A stretch of DNA of 64,000 nt from Bartonella sp. M0283 (lineage in GTDB: Bacteria; Pseudomonadota; Alphaproteobacteria; Rhizobiales; Rhizobiaceae), in NCBI RefSeq assembly GCF_016100455.1, contig NZ_JACFSK010000001.1, positions 2,411,771-2,475,770 on the forward strand. The letters are read 5' to 3'. Made by a program: the position numbers and the translations under genes. Position 1 is the stretch's first letter. The number at the start of each line of letters is the position of its first letter. The notes under the pieces were generated by a model. That model was not told where the DNA came from and ran no database searches. It saw only the letters and a program-made list of their open reading frames with translations. Of this stretch, positions 56,268 through 64,000 are shown one piece after another.

Positions 56268-57269
56268 ATGACTGTCTCGAAAAAGACAATGAAGGCTATT
56301 GAAATTGCCGGTAAAGGCGGGCCCGAAGTGCTCAAACTCGTTGATGTCAACATTCCGGACATAAAGAATAATGAAGTTCTTGTGCGTGTTCGTGCAGCCG
56401 GTGTGAACCGTCCGGATGTTTTTCAGCGAATGGGGAGTTATCCGCCGCCGGAAGGAGCCTCGCCACTACCGGGCTTGGAGATTGCCGGTGAAATTGTCGA
56501 GCTTGGTGGTGCAGTCAAACAATGGAAGATTGGTGACAAAGTCACGGCGCTGATTGCCGGTGGTGGTTATGCCGAATATGCGACTGTTGCGGCCGATAAT
56601 GTTTTGCCTGTTCCGGAAGGCTATGATTTTATCAAAGCGGCGGCTCTGCCTGAAACTTTCTTTACCGTCTGGAGCAATGTGTTTGATCGCGCACATTTGA
56701 AATCGGGTGAAGTTTTTCTTGTTCATGGTGGCACTTCGGGCATTGGTACGACAGCTATCCAATTGGCAAAAGCTTTCGGTGCCAAGGTAATTACAACAGC
56801 GGGGACTGATGACAAATGCGAAGCTTGTTTGAAACTCGGCGCCGATCTTGCAATCAATTATAAAAACGAGGACTTTGTGAGCAAAGCTCAGGAATTCACC
56901 GGTAAAAAAGGTGTCAACGTAATCCTTGATATGGTCGGGGGAGACTATGTCAACAAGAATTACAAAATTGCTGCTCCTGAAGGGCGCATTGTGCAGATTG
57001 CCAATCTTTCCGGCTCTATGGCAACAGTCAATCTCAACTATATTTATGTAAAGCGGCTTATTCATACCGGCTCGACGTTGAGGGCACGTGACACAGCCTT
57101 CAAAGCTGCCATTGCCGCGCAATTAAAGGAAAAAGTCTGGCCGCTCCTGGAAACGCAAAAAGTTCATCCGGTTATTGATAAGGTTTTTCCGCTTGCAGAA
57201 GCCGCCAAAGCCCATGAACGCATGGAATCAAGCGCCCATATCGGCAAAATTATTCTCCAAATCGATTGA
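56268..57269 (+). CDS. NAD(P)H-quinone oxidoreductase (zeta-crystallin family)
   Basis: Zinc-free medium-chain dehydrogenase acting on quinones or enals with NADPH. N-terminal catalytic domain: KAIEIAGKGGPEVLKL, RVRAAGVNRPDVFQRMG and PLPGLEIAGEIVELG. Nucleotide domain: FLVHGGTSGIGTTAIQLAKA, an AXXGXXG variant. The C-terminal HIGKIILQID is typical of QOR. I begin at ATG 56268 (333 residues), preceded by AAAGGG; a TTG 18 bases earlier is less likely. It precedes trcR after 132 bases. Confidence 0.9.
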   Translation: MTVSKKTMKAIEIAGKGGPEVLKLVDVNIPDIKNNEVLVRVRAAGVNRPDVFQRMGSYPPPEGASPLPGLEIAGEIVELGGAVKQWKIGDKVTALIAGGGYAEYATVAADNVLPVPEGYDFIKAAALPETFFTVWSNVFDRAHLKSGEVFLVHGGTSGIGTTAIQLAKAFGAKVITTAGTDDKCEACLKLGADLAINYKNEDFVSKAQEFTGKKGVNVILDMVGGDYVNKNYKIAAPEGRIVQIANLSGSMATVNLNYIYVKRLIHTGSTLRARDTAFKAAIAAQLKEKVWPLLETQKVHPVIDKVFPLAEAAKAHERMESSAHIGKIILQID

Positions 57270-57401
57270 GGGGACTTGCGAGTTTCACCTCATGTCTTGT
57301 CGTTTTATAAAATTCGGTTTATAAGGCTTGGCGAATTCCCGGAAAATGTGGTCTATTCCACGTCCCGCCTCACCGGAGCGGGCGAACGAGAGGATAATGT
57401 T

Positions 57402-58076
57402 ATGGCAACACAACTATTGATGCCCAAAGCTACAGCCGTTTGGCTGGTTGATAATACGGCGCTTTCTTTTGACCAGATCGCCGCTTTTTGCAAGTTGCAT
57501 CCATTGGAAGTCAAAGCGATTGCCGATGGAGAATCAGCACAAGGCATCAAAGGGCTTGATCCGATTATTACCGGTCAATTGACGCGTGATGAAATTGAAC
57601 GCGGCGAAAAGAATAATGATTACCGCCTGAAAATTTCCGAGCCCAAAGTTCGCCTTCCGGAAAACAAGCGTAAAGGACCGCGCTATACACCGCTTTCAAA
57701 GCGTCAGGACCGTCCGAATGCTATTTTGTGGCTGGTGCGCAATCATTCCGAATTGAAAGACGCGCAGATTGCCCGTTTGATCGGCACGACCAAATCGACA
57801 ATCGAGCAAATCCGCAATCGTACGCACTGGAATTCGGCAAATTTGACGCCGATGGATCCGGTAACACTCGGGCTCTGCTCGCAAATCGAACTTGATATAG
57901 AAGTTGAAAAAGCCGCCAAGAACCGTCCGGCAGTTACACCGGAAGACGGCACATTATTGCCGGCTTCGGCTACCGAGAATCTTGAAATCAATGATAACAA
58001 GGATGAAGAGTTAGATGCAGATAAGGTTTTTGCCAAGCTTTCATCTCTTAAAAGTGATAATCACGACGATAACTGA
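57402..58076 (+). CDS. trcR: Cell-cycle transcriptional regulator TrcR (DUF1013)
   Basis: A 224-residue protein of the DUF1013/TrcR family, conserved in Alphaproteobacteria and linked to cell-cycle transcription in Rickettsia and Brucella relatives. Hallmark blocks are PKATAVWLVDNTALSFDQIA (helix-turn-helix-like), KRKGPRYTPLSKRQDRPNAI, of which KGPRYTPLSKRQDRP is the core, and ARLIGTTKSTIEQIRNRTHW. ATG 57402 is chosen because GAGAGGAT precedes it; the longer frame from 57276 has no family resemblance. The C-terminal ~50 residues are acidic and probably flexible. DNA binding is inferred. Confidence 0.88.
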   Translation: MATQLLMPKATAVWLVDNTALSFDQIAAFCKLHPLEVKAIADGESAQGIKGLDPIITGQLTRDEIERGEKNNDYRLKISEPKVRLPENKRKGPRYTPLSKRQDRPNAILWLVRNHSELKDAQIARLIGTTKSTIEQIRNRTHWNSANLTPMDPVTLGLCSQIELDIEVEKAAKNRPAVTPEDGTLLPASATENLEINDNKDEELDADKVFAKLSSLKSDNHDDN

Positions 58077-58134
58077 GTTTTTTACCAGTCAAGCTGTCAG
58101 CCTTGATTGATTTGGCAAATAAACTATTTGTTTT

Positions 58135-58166
58135 ACCCCGCAATTTGAAAAAATTGCGGGTTTTGT
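58135..58166 (+). terminator. Rho-independent terminator of trcR
   Basis: Perfect stem CCCGCAATTT/AAATTGCGGG with a GAAA tetraloop and TTTT, 60 bases past the stop. Confidence 0.92.
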
Positions 58167-58629
58167 TTATCGAAAACTTAGCTCTATCGGTCAAATAACG
58201 ACAATTTTTTACGTTTTCGTTATAATATTTTTATTATCTATAACTATTTATAAGAAGTTATAAGTTAAATTTTAAAATGATAAATTCATTAAATTGCTTT
58301 TTAACACATGGAATATTGTTTCTTCGTGGTGGCTTTTCCAGTAAAGTCAGATTTTAATTATCCTGCAAAATCGAACTCATAGACTCGTTAAAATTATGCC
58401 GTTCAGACATGTTTTTAATTAGCCGACTTATCATTACTAAAAATTAACCATCCTTATCTATTGATATCGTCGAAGCAAACGCGCCGGAATATTCAAGTTT
58501 TGGCCTTTGTTTCAACAAATTTAAACGTCATAGAAATAACGTGAAGCAGGGAAATATCGTGAAGCAGGTCTATCGGTAAATCTGATGCTTCAGTTATTTT
58601 GACGGGAAGTAAAGAATTTTGCTTAAGAC
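58167..58629. other. AT-rich region between trcR and tolQ
   Basis: About 460 bases, AT-rich, without a gene. GTGAAGCAGG occurs twice 18 bases apart (58541 and 58559). It must contain the tol operon promoter. It is a candidate inversion junction because ybgC, the usual gene before tolQ, is missing. Confidence 0.5.
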
Positions 58630-58653
58630 CGCCCGGTGAAAAGATGCCGGGCG
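58630..58653 (+). promoter_or_regulatory. Hairpin in the tolQ leader
   Basis: Perfect 7-base GC-rich stem CGCCCGG (58630-58636) / CCGGGCG (58647-58653) with a 10-base loop and TTT, ending 24 bases before the tolQ start. It could be an attenuator-like element or a leader hairpin influencing translation. Confidence 0.45.
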
Positions 58654-58677
58654 TTTGGATTCAGGGATTAACACATT

Positions 58678-59391
58678 ATGCCGGGAATAGAATTAGCGAG
58701 TCCAGCGTCGGTAGGAATCTGGAGCCTGTTCATGCAGGCCAATTGGGTTGTAAAAGCTGTCATGATCGGCTTGCTATTGGCATCTATCTGGAGCTGGGCA
58801 ATCATTATTGATAAATTGATTGCCTATAGTCGCATTCGTCATGCGATGAACCGTTTCGAGCAGATTTTCTGGTCCGGCCAATCGCTTGAGGACTTGTATA
58901 GAAATTTGAGCGAAAGGCGGGTTTTTGGCATGGGAGCCATTTTTATGGCGGCTATGCGCGAGTGGAAAAAGTCTCTTGAAAAGGGTGCGCGCTCGCCGAT
59001 GGGTTTGCAAAGCCGTATTGATAAAGCTATGGATGTTGCACTTGCCCGCGAAAGCGACCGGATGGAATCGCGTTTAGGGTTTCTGGCAACAGTCGGCTCG
59101 GCAGGTCCATTCATTGGCCTCTTCGGAACGGTTGTTGGTATTATGAGTTCTTTCCAGTCCATTGCAGCCTCGAAGAATACATCCCTTGCTGTTGTCGCGC
59201 CCGGTATTGCGGAAGCTTTGTTGGCAACGGCTATTGGTCTTCTTGCTGCTATTCCGGCGGTTATTGCTTTCAATAAATTGTCGGGAGATGCGGGAAAAAT
59301 CACCGGTCGTCTTGAAGGCTTTGCCGACGAATTTTCAGCCATTCTTTCCCGCCAAATCGATGAGAAATTGACTTCTCGCCAGTCTTACTAA
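58678..59391 (+). CDS. tolQ: Tol-Pal system proton channel subunit TolQ
   Basis: Inner-membrane protein that with TolR forms the proton-driven motor of the Tol system, needed for outer-membrane constriction at division. 237 residues with three membrane helices (about 20-40, 140-165 and 175-195). The motifs FIGLFGTVVGIMSSFQSI and GIAEALLATAIGLLAAIPAV are typical of TolQ/ExbB. First gene of tolQ-tolR-tolA-tolB-pal-cpoB. The leader carries a GC-rich hairpin 24 bases before the ATG. Confidence 0.96.
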   Translation: MPGIELASPASVGIWSLFMQANWVVKAVMIGLLLASIWSWAIIIDKLIAYSRIRHAMNRFEQIFWSGQSLEDLYRNLSERRVFGMGAIFMAAMREWKKSLEKGARSPMGLQSRIDKAMDVALARESDRMESRLGFLATVGSAGPFIGLFGTVVGIMSSFQSIAASKNTSLAVVAPGIAEALLATAIGLLAAIPAVIAFNKLSGDAGKITGRLEGFADEFSAILSRQIDEKLTSRQSY

Positions 59392-59404
59392 AAGGAATTC
59401 TGAG

Positions 59405-59866
59405 ATGGGTATGGCTGTAGGAAGTTCCGGTGGTTCAAAACGGCGTGGTCGCCGTGGCGGTGCGCCGCGTCGTGGCTTGATGAGTGAAATCAACGTGACA
59501 CCATTTGTCGATGTGATGCTCGTTCTGTTAATTATTTTTATGGTTTCGGCACCATTGCTTGTTAATGGTGTGCCGCTTGATTTACCGAAGACGCAAGCCG
59601 GCCCCGTCAATACCGAAACAAAACCTTTGACAGTTTCCATTAACGATCAGGGGCGCCTTGCCGTCAATGAGGAATATTATGATACGCCGGATGAAGTTGT
59701 TGCAAAATTGAAAGCGGTTACAGAATCAGGCGGTGATGCTTCCAAGCAACGTATTTTTGTTCGCGGAGCAAAAACAGTAGAATACCAGAAGGTTCTTGAC
59801 CTTCTCGCAATCATTCAGAAAGCAGGCTTTACCAATGTTGCATTGGCAAGTCTGCCACAACAGTAA
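59405..59866 (+). CDS. tolR: Tol-Pal system protein TolR
   Basis: Single-pass inner-membrane partner of TolQ. The helix LMSEINVTPFVDVMLVLLII carries the proton-path aspartate (D in PFVDVML). A periplasmic domain follows, ending in the QKVLDLLAIIQKAGFTNVAL block. The N-terminus is unusually basic and glycine-rich (GGSKRRGRRGGAPRRG). Length 153. AAAAGGAATTCTGAG precedes the start. Confidence 0.95.
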   Translation: MGMAVGSSGGSKRRGRRGGAPRRGLMSEINVTPFVDVMLVLLIIFMVSAPLLVNGVPLDLPKTQAGPVNTETKPLTVSINDQGRLAVNEEYYDTPDEVVAKLKAVTESGGDASKQRIFVRGAKTVEYQKVLDLLAIIQKAGFTNVALASLPQQ

Positions 59867-59887
59867 AATTGGCGATAAACTGATATT

Positions 59888-60937
59888 ATGAAAGCAGGTC
59901 TGGCAACATCGGTAGCGGCACATGCCCTGATTCTTACCTGGGGGCTTATCAGCCTTTCCTCGCCGGCCGATTTTAATGCGGAGGTAACCGAAGCTTTGCC
60001 GGTTTCTCTGGTGCCGATCGCCGAAACGACTTCGATACAAAAGGGCGAGTTGACAGCATCCAAAGAGAATAAAGCCGCACCGAAACCGACCACAAAACCG
60101 GTTGAAAAACCCGATGCCGAGCATGTCGGCGATGGCAAGGTTGATAATGAAGCGCCATTAAAGCCCAAGGAAAAAGATCGCGATGTCGATGCAACACCGC
60201 CGCCTTCGGGCACACCAGACGCGGATCCGAATCCCGTTCCACCTACAAAAACGCCCGAAACAAAGCCGGACAATACTCCGAAACCTGAAGAAAAACCGAA
60301 GGTAGAAGAACAGAAACCGGAAGAAAGTAAACCGGATAAGGCCGAGCCGAAACCGGAAGAATCGGCCGATGCGACCGAACCAGCTAGCGAGCCGAAGAAG
60401 GATCCTTTCCCGAATTTGCCGGAAAAAGCACCTTTGCCGACAGCCAAACCGAAACCGGCGGAGCCTAAGCCTGCTGTAAAAGCCAAAGGTGAAAGTGTCG
60501 ATGATATTCTGGCAATGAATGAAAAGGCCTTGATTGATAAAACGCGCACATCCGGCGGTGGTGCTGCCCGTTCGCAAGGGCCTGCGGGTTTTGGTGCCAA
60601 GAAAAATATCGGCAATGGTCAGGATGTTGGTCAGACACTCGTTAATGCGGCAACAAGCTGTATCACCAAAAACTTGAAATTGGCCGCCCTCGGTGGCGGG
60701 GTCGCGGGAGAAAATCCGGTTGCAGAAGCCAAGTTTAATTTGAGCATAGAGGGTAAAGTTGTCGGTGAACCGATCATTACCGGAATGAGTGGCAACCCTA
60801 ATAAAGTGGACTTGCTGATTAACCAGACACGCGCGGCCATATTTGCCTGTCAGCCGTTCGAGGATTTGCCACGTGACCAATATGACAAATGGGGTCAGGG
60901 ATTTGATTTGAAAATCGACCCGTTCAACTCGTTCTGA
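59888..60937 (+). CDS. tolA: Tol-Pal system protein TolA
   Basis: Inner-membrane-anchored protein that spans the periplasm and links TolQR to TolB/Pal. An N-terminal helix (residues ~3-25, ATSVAAHALILTWGLISL) is followed by a long linker rich in Pro, Lys and Glu (KPEEKPKVEEQKPEESKP type), unlike the Ala-rich helical stalk of E. coli TolA. The C-terminal domain (about 240-349) has the TonB-like segment with two cysteines (SCITKNLKLAALGGG and FACQPFEDLP). 349 residues. It sits between tolR and tolB, which supports the assignment despite low stalk similarity. Confidence 0.9.
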   Translation: MKAGLATSVAAHALILTWGLISLSSPADFNAEVTEALPVSLVPIAETTSIQKGELTASKENKAAPKPTTKPVEKPDAEHVGDGKVDNEAPLKPKEKDRDVDATPPPSGTPDADPNPVPPTKTPETKPDNTPKPEEKPKVEEQKPEESKPDKAEPKPEESADATEPASEPKKDPFPNLPEKAPLPTAKPKPAEPKPAVKAKGESVDDILAMNEKALIDKTRTSGGGAARSQGPAGFGAKKNIGNGQDVGQTLVNAATSCITKNLKLAALGGGVAGENPVAEAKFNLSIEGKVVGEPIITGMSGNPNKVDLLINQTRAAIFACQPFEDLPRDQYDKWGQGFDLKIDPFNSF

Positions 60938-61319
60938 TCGTGGCGATGTATTTTTGTGACGCGATTAAACAAAGTAAACAACTTTAGGAGAGATAACCGA
61001 CTTTGCTATTCGCCAATGGTGTTGATGAAATAATTTCTTCATAATGGCGGAAAACAGTTTTCGATGTTCAGGTTTTTTCGATTGCATATCCGGTTTCCAG
61101 CTTGGCAAAATTGTCTGATGGCAATGATAATAGCGGCAGAAAACAAGACGTTGCTCGAAAATGGTCATAAGGTATTGGAAAGGTCGGTAAGGATCTGATG
61201 GGAAAGGGCTTGGAAACGGTTTTTCAAACAAGTCTTGTCATGATTGAAAAGCTGTTCATGCAATTGGAATAAACATCCGGAATTTTTACGATTCCGATAC
61301 AAAAAAGAAGTAAGGTCGA
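60938..61319. other. Gap between tolA and tolB
   Basis: About 380 bases without a credible gene; a minus-strand frame at 60965-61231 has no family features. In many relatives tolA and tolB are closer, so this gap may hold a separate promoter or decayed sequence. No terminator found. Confidence 0.4.
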
Positions 61320-62672
61320 ATGCTTCAGGGCAACGGAAAGAAAATGGTTTCTTCGATGATTAAGAAAAATAAGCGCCTTTATATTTTTGTTTTTTTGTCA
61401 ATGGTTTTGCCATTTTTAAGCTGGCAAACCTCTTTTGCGCAATTGAAAGGAACTGTCTCGTCGGCCGATTTTAACCCGATTCCCATTGCAGTTACCGATT
61501 TTATTGCCGGTGACCAGATGGGCGTACAGATTTCCTCGGTCGTAACTGCCGACCTTGAACGCTCCGGTCTTTTCAAGCCGATTGACAAATCGTCATTTCT
61601 GGAACGTATTTCCAATCCGGATGTACAACCGCGGTTCCCCGATTGGCAACAAATCAACGCACAAGGTTTGGTAACCGGCCGTGTCACAAAAGAAGCAGAC
61701 GGGCGTTTGCGGGTCGAATTCCGCTTGTGGGATGTTTATGGTGGCAAACAGCTTGAAGGCCGCCAGTTCTATGCAACGCCCCAAACCTGGCGTCGCGTTG
61801 CCCATATTATCGCCGATGCCATTTACACAAAGATGACCGGTGAAAAGGGTTATTTTGATACGCGCATTGTATTCGTTGATGAAACAGGTGCAGCAAATGC
61901 ACGTGTCAAACGTCTTGCTATTATGGATCAGGACGGGGCAAATCTTACCTATATCTCGAACGGTCGCGAGCTCGTTCTAACGCCACGTTTTTCACCAAGC
62001 CGTCAGGAAATTACCTATATGGCTTATGCCGGTAACAATGTCCCGAAGGTTTATTTGCAACAAATCGAAACCGGTCAGCGTGAACTTGTCGGTACTTTTC
62101 CGAACATGACTATTGCGCCGCGTTTTTCACCGGATGGTCAAAAGGTGATTATGAGTCTGTTGCAGGATAATGGCAGCGCCAATCTTTACACAATGGATTT
62201 GCGTTCACGTTCGACAACACGTCTCACGACAACGCCGGCGATCGATACATCGGCTTCCTATTCTCCGGATGGAACCCAGATTGTTTTTGAGTCCGACCGT
62301 GGAGGAAAACCGCAAATCTATGTCATGAATACAGATGGTAGCAACCAGCACCGTATTTCGTTCGGAGATGGCAGCTATTCAACGCCGGTCTGGTCACCCC
62401 GTGGCGATTATATTGCCTTCACCAAGCAGTCGCAGGGGCAATTTTCAATCGGTGTTATGAAGCCCGACGGGCAGGGTGAACGCTTGTTGACATCAGGCTT
62501 TCATAATGAAGGTCCGACATGGGCACCGAACGGTCGCGTTATCATGTTCTTCCGGCAAAATCAGGGGCAGCAGCCAAAGCTCTATACGATTGATATAACC
62601 GGACGCAATGAACGTGTGTTACCAACACCCAATGGTGCATCCGATCCGGCCTGGTCGCCATTGCTCGATTAG
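61320..62672 (+). CDS. tolB: Tol-Pal system periplasmic protein TolB
   Basis: Periplasmic beta-propeller that connects TolA with Pal. A signal peptide runs to about TSFAQ (residue ~40 from the first ATG). The N-terminal alpha/beta domain ([20 protein letters not shown]) is followed by six WD-like blades. These include [35 protein letters not shown] and a closing [10 protein letters not shown]. At 450 residues it is complete. ATG at 61320 has AAGG upstream; later in-frame ATGs (61344, 61356) are possible starts before the signal sequence. Confidence 0.96.
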   Translation: MLQGNGKKMVSSMIKKNKRLYIFVFLSMVLPFLSWQTSFAQLKGTVSSADFNPIPIAVTDFIAGDQMGVQISSVVTADLERSGLFKPIDKSSFLERISNPDVQPRFPDWQQINAQGLVTGRVTKEADGRLRVEFRLWDVYGGKQLEGRQFYATPQTWRRVAHIIADAIYTKMTGEKGYFDTRIVFVDETGAANARVKRLAIMDQDGANLTYISNGRELVLTPRFSPSRQEITYMAYAGNNVPKVYLQQIETGQRELVGTFPNMTIAPRFSPDGQKVIMSLLQDNGSANLYTMDLRSRSTTRLTTTPAIDTSASYSPDGTQIVFESDRGGKPQIYVMNTDGSNQHRISFGDGSYSTPVWSPRGDYIAFTKQSQGQFSIGVMKPDGQGERLLTSGFHNEGPTWAPNGRVIMFFRQNQGQQPKLYTIDITGRNERVLPTPNGASDPAWSPLLD

Positions 62673-62780
62673 GAATTTTATATCAAGCTTATCAAGCGGA
62701 AAGGCCATAAGCTTTCAATTTCTTGACGGCATCAATTGACCTTTCCGGCTTGCTACAAGAAGGTATTTTTCAAAATACCG

Positions 62781-62816
62781 AACACCGTTTCAAAGAATTG
62801 AAACGGTGTTTTTATT
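62781..62816 (+). terminator. Rho-independent terminator of tolB
   Basis: Stem AACACCGTTTC/GAAACGGTGTT with an 8-base loop, followed by TTTATTT; about 110 bases past the stop. Confidence 0.88.
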
Positions 62817-63041
62817 TACCGGCTTTCTTGAACAACTTGCTATTGGACTTTTTACTCATTTCGCGCTAAGGAAAATCACATCTGCCGTCTTTCCGCCTCA
62901 ATCAGCGAGCAACCGGTGGATTTGTATTTTTTATAAAAAGTGATGCGTAAGTATTCATTAACCATGCGTGTTGAGAGCTTTTTAAGCAAATCAAGCTAAA
63001 AGCCTTGAAATCAACCGCTAACTTTTAAGGAGTCTCGGCAC

Positions 63042-63533
63042 ATGGGCCGTTTCCAAAAACTTGCTCGCAATCCGCTTGCTATAGCATTTGTCCTATCGCT
63101 AACTCTCGCTGGCTGCGCCAAACACGGCCTGAATGACCCGAATGCGTTGGGACTGAACAACGCAAAACCGGGATCAGCGCAGGACTTTACAGTCAACGTT
63201 GGTGACCGCGTATTCTTTGATCTTGATTCATCCAGCATTCGTGCAGATGCCCAGCAGACATTGACACGTCAGGCACAATGGTTGCAGCGTTATCCGCAAT
63301 ACACCATCACTGTTGAAGGTCATGCCGATGAACGTGGCACACGCGAATACAATATCGCTCTTGGTCAGCGTCGTGCTGTTGCCGCCCGCGATTATTTGAT
63401 TTCACAAGGTGTTGCCGCGAACCGCATGCGGACCATTTCCTATGGTAAGGAACGTCCGGTTGCTGTTTGTGATGCTCCGCAGTGCTGGAACCAGAACCGT
63501 CGCGCTGTTACAGTCTTGAACAACGCACGCTAA
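63042..63533 (+). CDS. pal: Peptidoglycan-associated lipoprotein Pal
   Basis: Outer-membrane lipoprotein that binds diaminopimelate in peptidoglycan and TolB. Signal peptide with lipobox LAGC (Cys about 25). The OmpA-like domain shows VFFDLDSSSIRADAQ, ITVEGHADERGTREYNIALG and QRRAVAARDYLISQGV. It ends QCWNQNRRAVTVLNNAR. Length 163. It has its own leader and terminator, so it can be transcribed apart from tolB. Confidence 0.97.
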   Translation: MGRFQKLARNPLAIAFVLSLTLAGCAKHGLNDPNALGLNNAKPGSAQDFTVNVGDRVFFDLDSSSIRADAQQTLTRQAQWLQRYPQYTITVEGHADERGTREYNIALGQRRAVAARDYLISQGVAANRMRTISYGKERPVAVCDAPQCWNQNRRAVTVLNNAR

Positions 63534-63558
63534 TTTACATTTTTATTCCAATGTCAAA

Positions 63559-63588
63559 AACGGCCCTGTCAAGGGCCGTTTTTTTTGT
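63559..63588 (+). terminator. Rho-independent terminator of pal
   Basis: Stem AACGGCCC/GGGCCGTT, loop TGTCAA, then a run of T; about 25 bases after the stop. Confidence 0.94.
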
Positions 63589-63648
63589 CAAACTTCCGCC
63601 GAAGTTGGTTGATAACCAAAATTGATACGAACATAAAAGGACAAAGCT

Positions 63649-64000
63649 ATGGGTTTTCTTTCTTCCCCGCATTTATTGGCATGTTCGGTAAAACGTTTGG
63701 CTACAACGGTTATACTCGCTCAGGCTCTATCGTGGTCGGTGCTGGTGCCTTGTTATAGCGCGTCGTCAGAGCAAGGCGGATCGTCATTTGCAAACGGGCT
63801 TTTTCCTTTTGGCAAGAAAAAAACAGTTGAAAGCCAAACCGTACAAATGTCTCCGCAACCCGATAGCCGCGTTACCGATCTTCAACAACAGGTGCGTGAA
63901 CTTACAGGAAAAGTAGAAGAGCTCAACTTTATGGTTCTGCAAATGCAGGAACAATTGCGGCAATTGCAGGGAGGCTCGGCGAGCTCTTCTGGTTCGACCC
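63649..64000 (+). CDS. cpoB: Cell division coordinator CpoB/YbgF (3' truncated by window end)
   Basis: The frame is open to the end of the window. AAAGGA lies 8 bases before the ATG at 63649. Visible are 117 codons: a signal-like N-terminus (VILAQALSWSVLVPCYSASS), a polar linker, then a helical coiled-coil segment (VTDLQQQVRELTGKVEELNF, then LQMQEQLRQLQGG). This is the N-terminal part of CpoB/YbgF, the periplasmic TPR protein encoded after pal; the TPR domain would follow beyond the window. Position after pal strengthens the call. Confidence 0.88.
   Translation, partial: MGFLSSPHLLACSVKRLATTVILAQALSWSVLVPCYSASSEQGGSSFANGLFPFGKKKTVESQTVQMSPQPDSRVTDLQQQVRELTGKVEELNFMVLQMQEQLRQLQGGSASSSGST

Noticed and set aside
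59815..60615. 266-residue minus-strand frame opposite tolA
   Set aside because: Antisense shadow of the low-complexity TolA stalk (Ser/Gly/Phe-rich).
1..64000. tRNA genes, CRISPR arrays, insertion sequences, prophage genes
   Set aside because: No T-loop-like tRNA ends, regularly spaced repeats, transposases, integrases or phage structural genes were seen.

Overview
The window is 64 kb of alphaproteobacterial core chromosome. The gene set points to Hyphomicrobiales (Rhizobiales) of the Bartonellaceae/Brucellaceae type: DUF6867 in the liv operon, the helicase/S4/FdxA/CarD/RpoH run, the chromosome- and cell-cycle proteins GapR, RcdA and TrcR, an Omp2b/RopA-type porin, and the ruvCAB-ybgC and tol-pal blocks. 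Base composition looks mid-40s %GC by eye (not computed). That is lower than Brucella and higher than the blood-borne Bartonella, so a bee-gut-type Bartonella is a reasonable but unproven guess. I see no tRNA, rRNA, CRISPR array, prophage, integrase or insertion sequence.

Layout. 1-4.5 kb: branched-chain amino acid ABC importer (livM, truncated by the window edge, livG, livF, a small membrane protein, and the binding protein). 4.6-10.2 kb: DUF883 protein, ispG, an IMPACT/YigZ protein, a farnesyl-diphosphate-type synthase, mtgA, rpmF. 11-18 kb: SUV3-like helicase coupled to an S4 protein, ferredoxin FdxA, carD, rpoH, CDF cation transporter. 18-27.5 kb: M48 lipoprotein, thiN, glycine-zipper lipoprotein, ABC-F ATPase, gapR, an N-formylglutamate-amidohydrolase-like enzyme, DUF1036, pyk, zapA, DUF4164. 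27.7-33.2 kb: central carbon cluster tkt-gap-pgk-fba (class I aldolase). 33.5-37 kb: porin, an AT-rich gene-poor stretch, and an orphan glutamine-type binding protein. 37-42 kb, minus strand: ruvC-ruvA-ruvB-ybgC, rcdA, opgC-like. 42-49 kb: ThiE-like protein, Sel1-repeat protein, efp, suhB, FAD oxidoreductase, ABC exporter, rpmE. 49-56 kb, mostly minus: yebC, YmdB-type phosphoesterase, 5-formyl-THF cyclo-ligase, a candidate structured RNA, TPR protein, rpmJ, purK-purE and two DUF465 mini-proteins. 56-64 kb: quinone oxidoreductase, trcR, tolQ-tolR-tolA-tolB-pal and the start of cpoB.

How it fits together. The genes are housekeeping: nutrient uptake, isoprenoid and thiamine cofactors, glycolysis/gluconeogenesis with pyk nearby, Holliday-junction resolution, envelope integrity (Tol-Pal, MtgA, porin), and several proteins tied to the alphaproteobacterial cell cycle.

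I found no obvious new multi-gene system. The best leads are non-coding. They are a multi-branched RNA candidate at about 52.0-52.3 kb, a structured leader before carD, inverted repeats in the leaders of rpoH, the porin and tolQ, and signs of one ~21-kb inversion that separated ruvCAB-ybgC from tolQRAB-pal. Three short genes were read directly from the sequence: rpmJ, a second DUF465 gene and the 5' part of cpoB.
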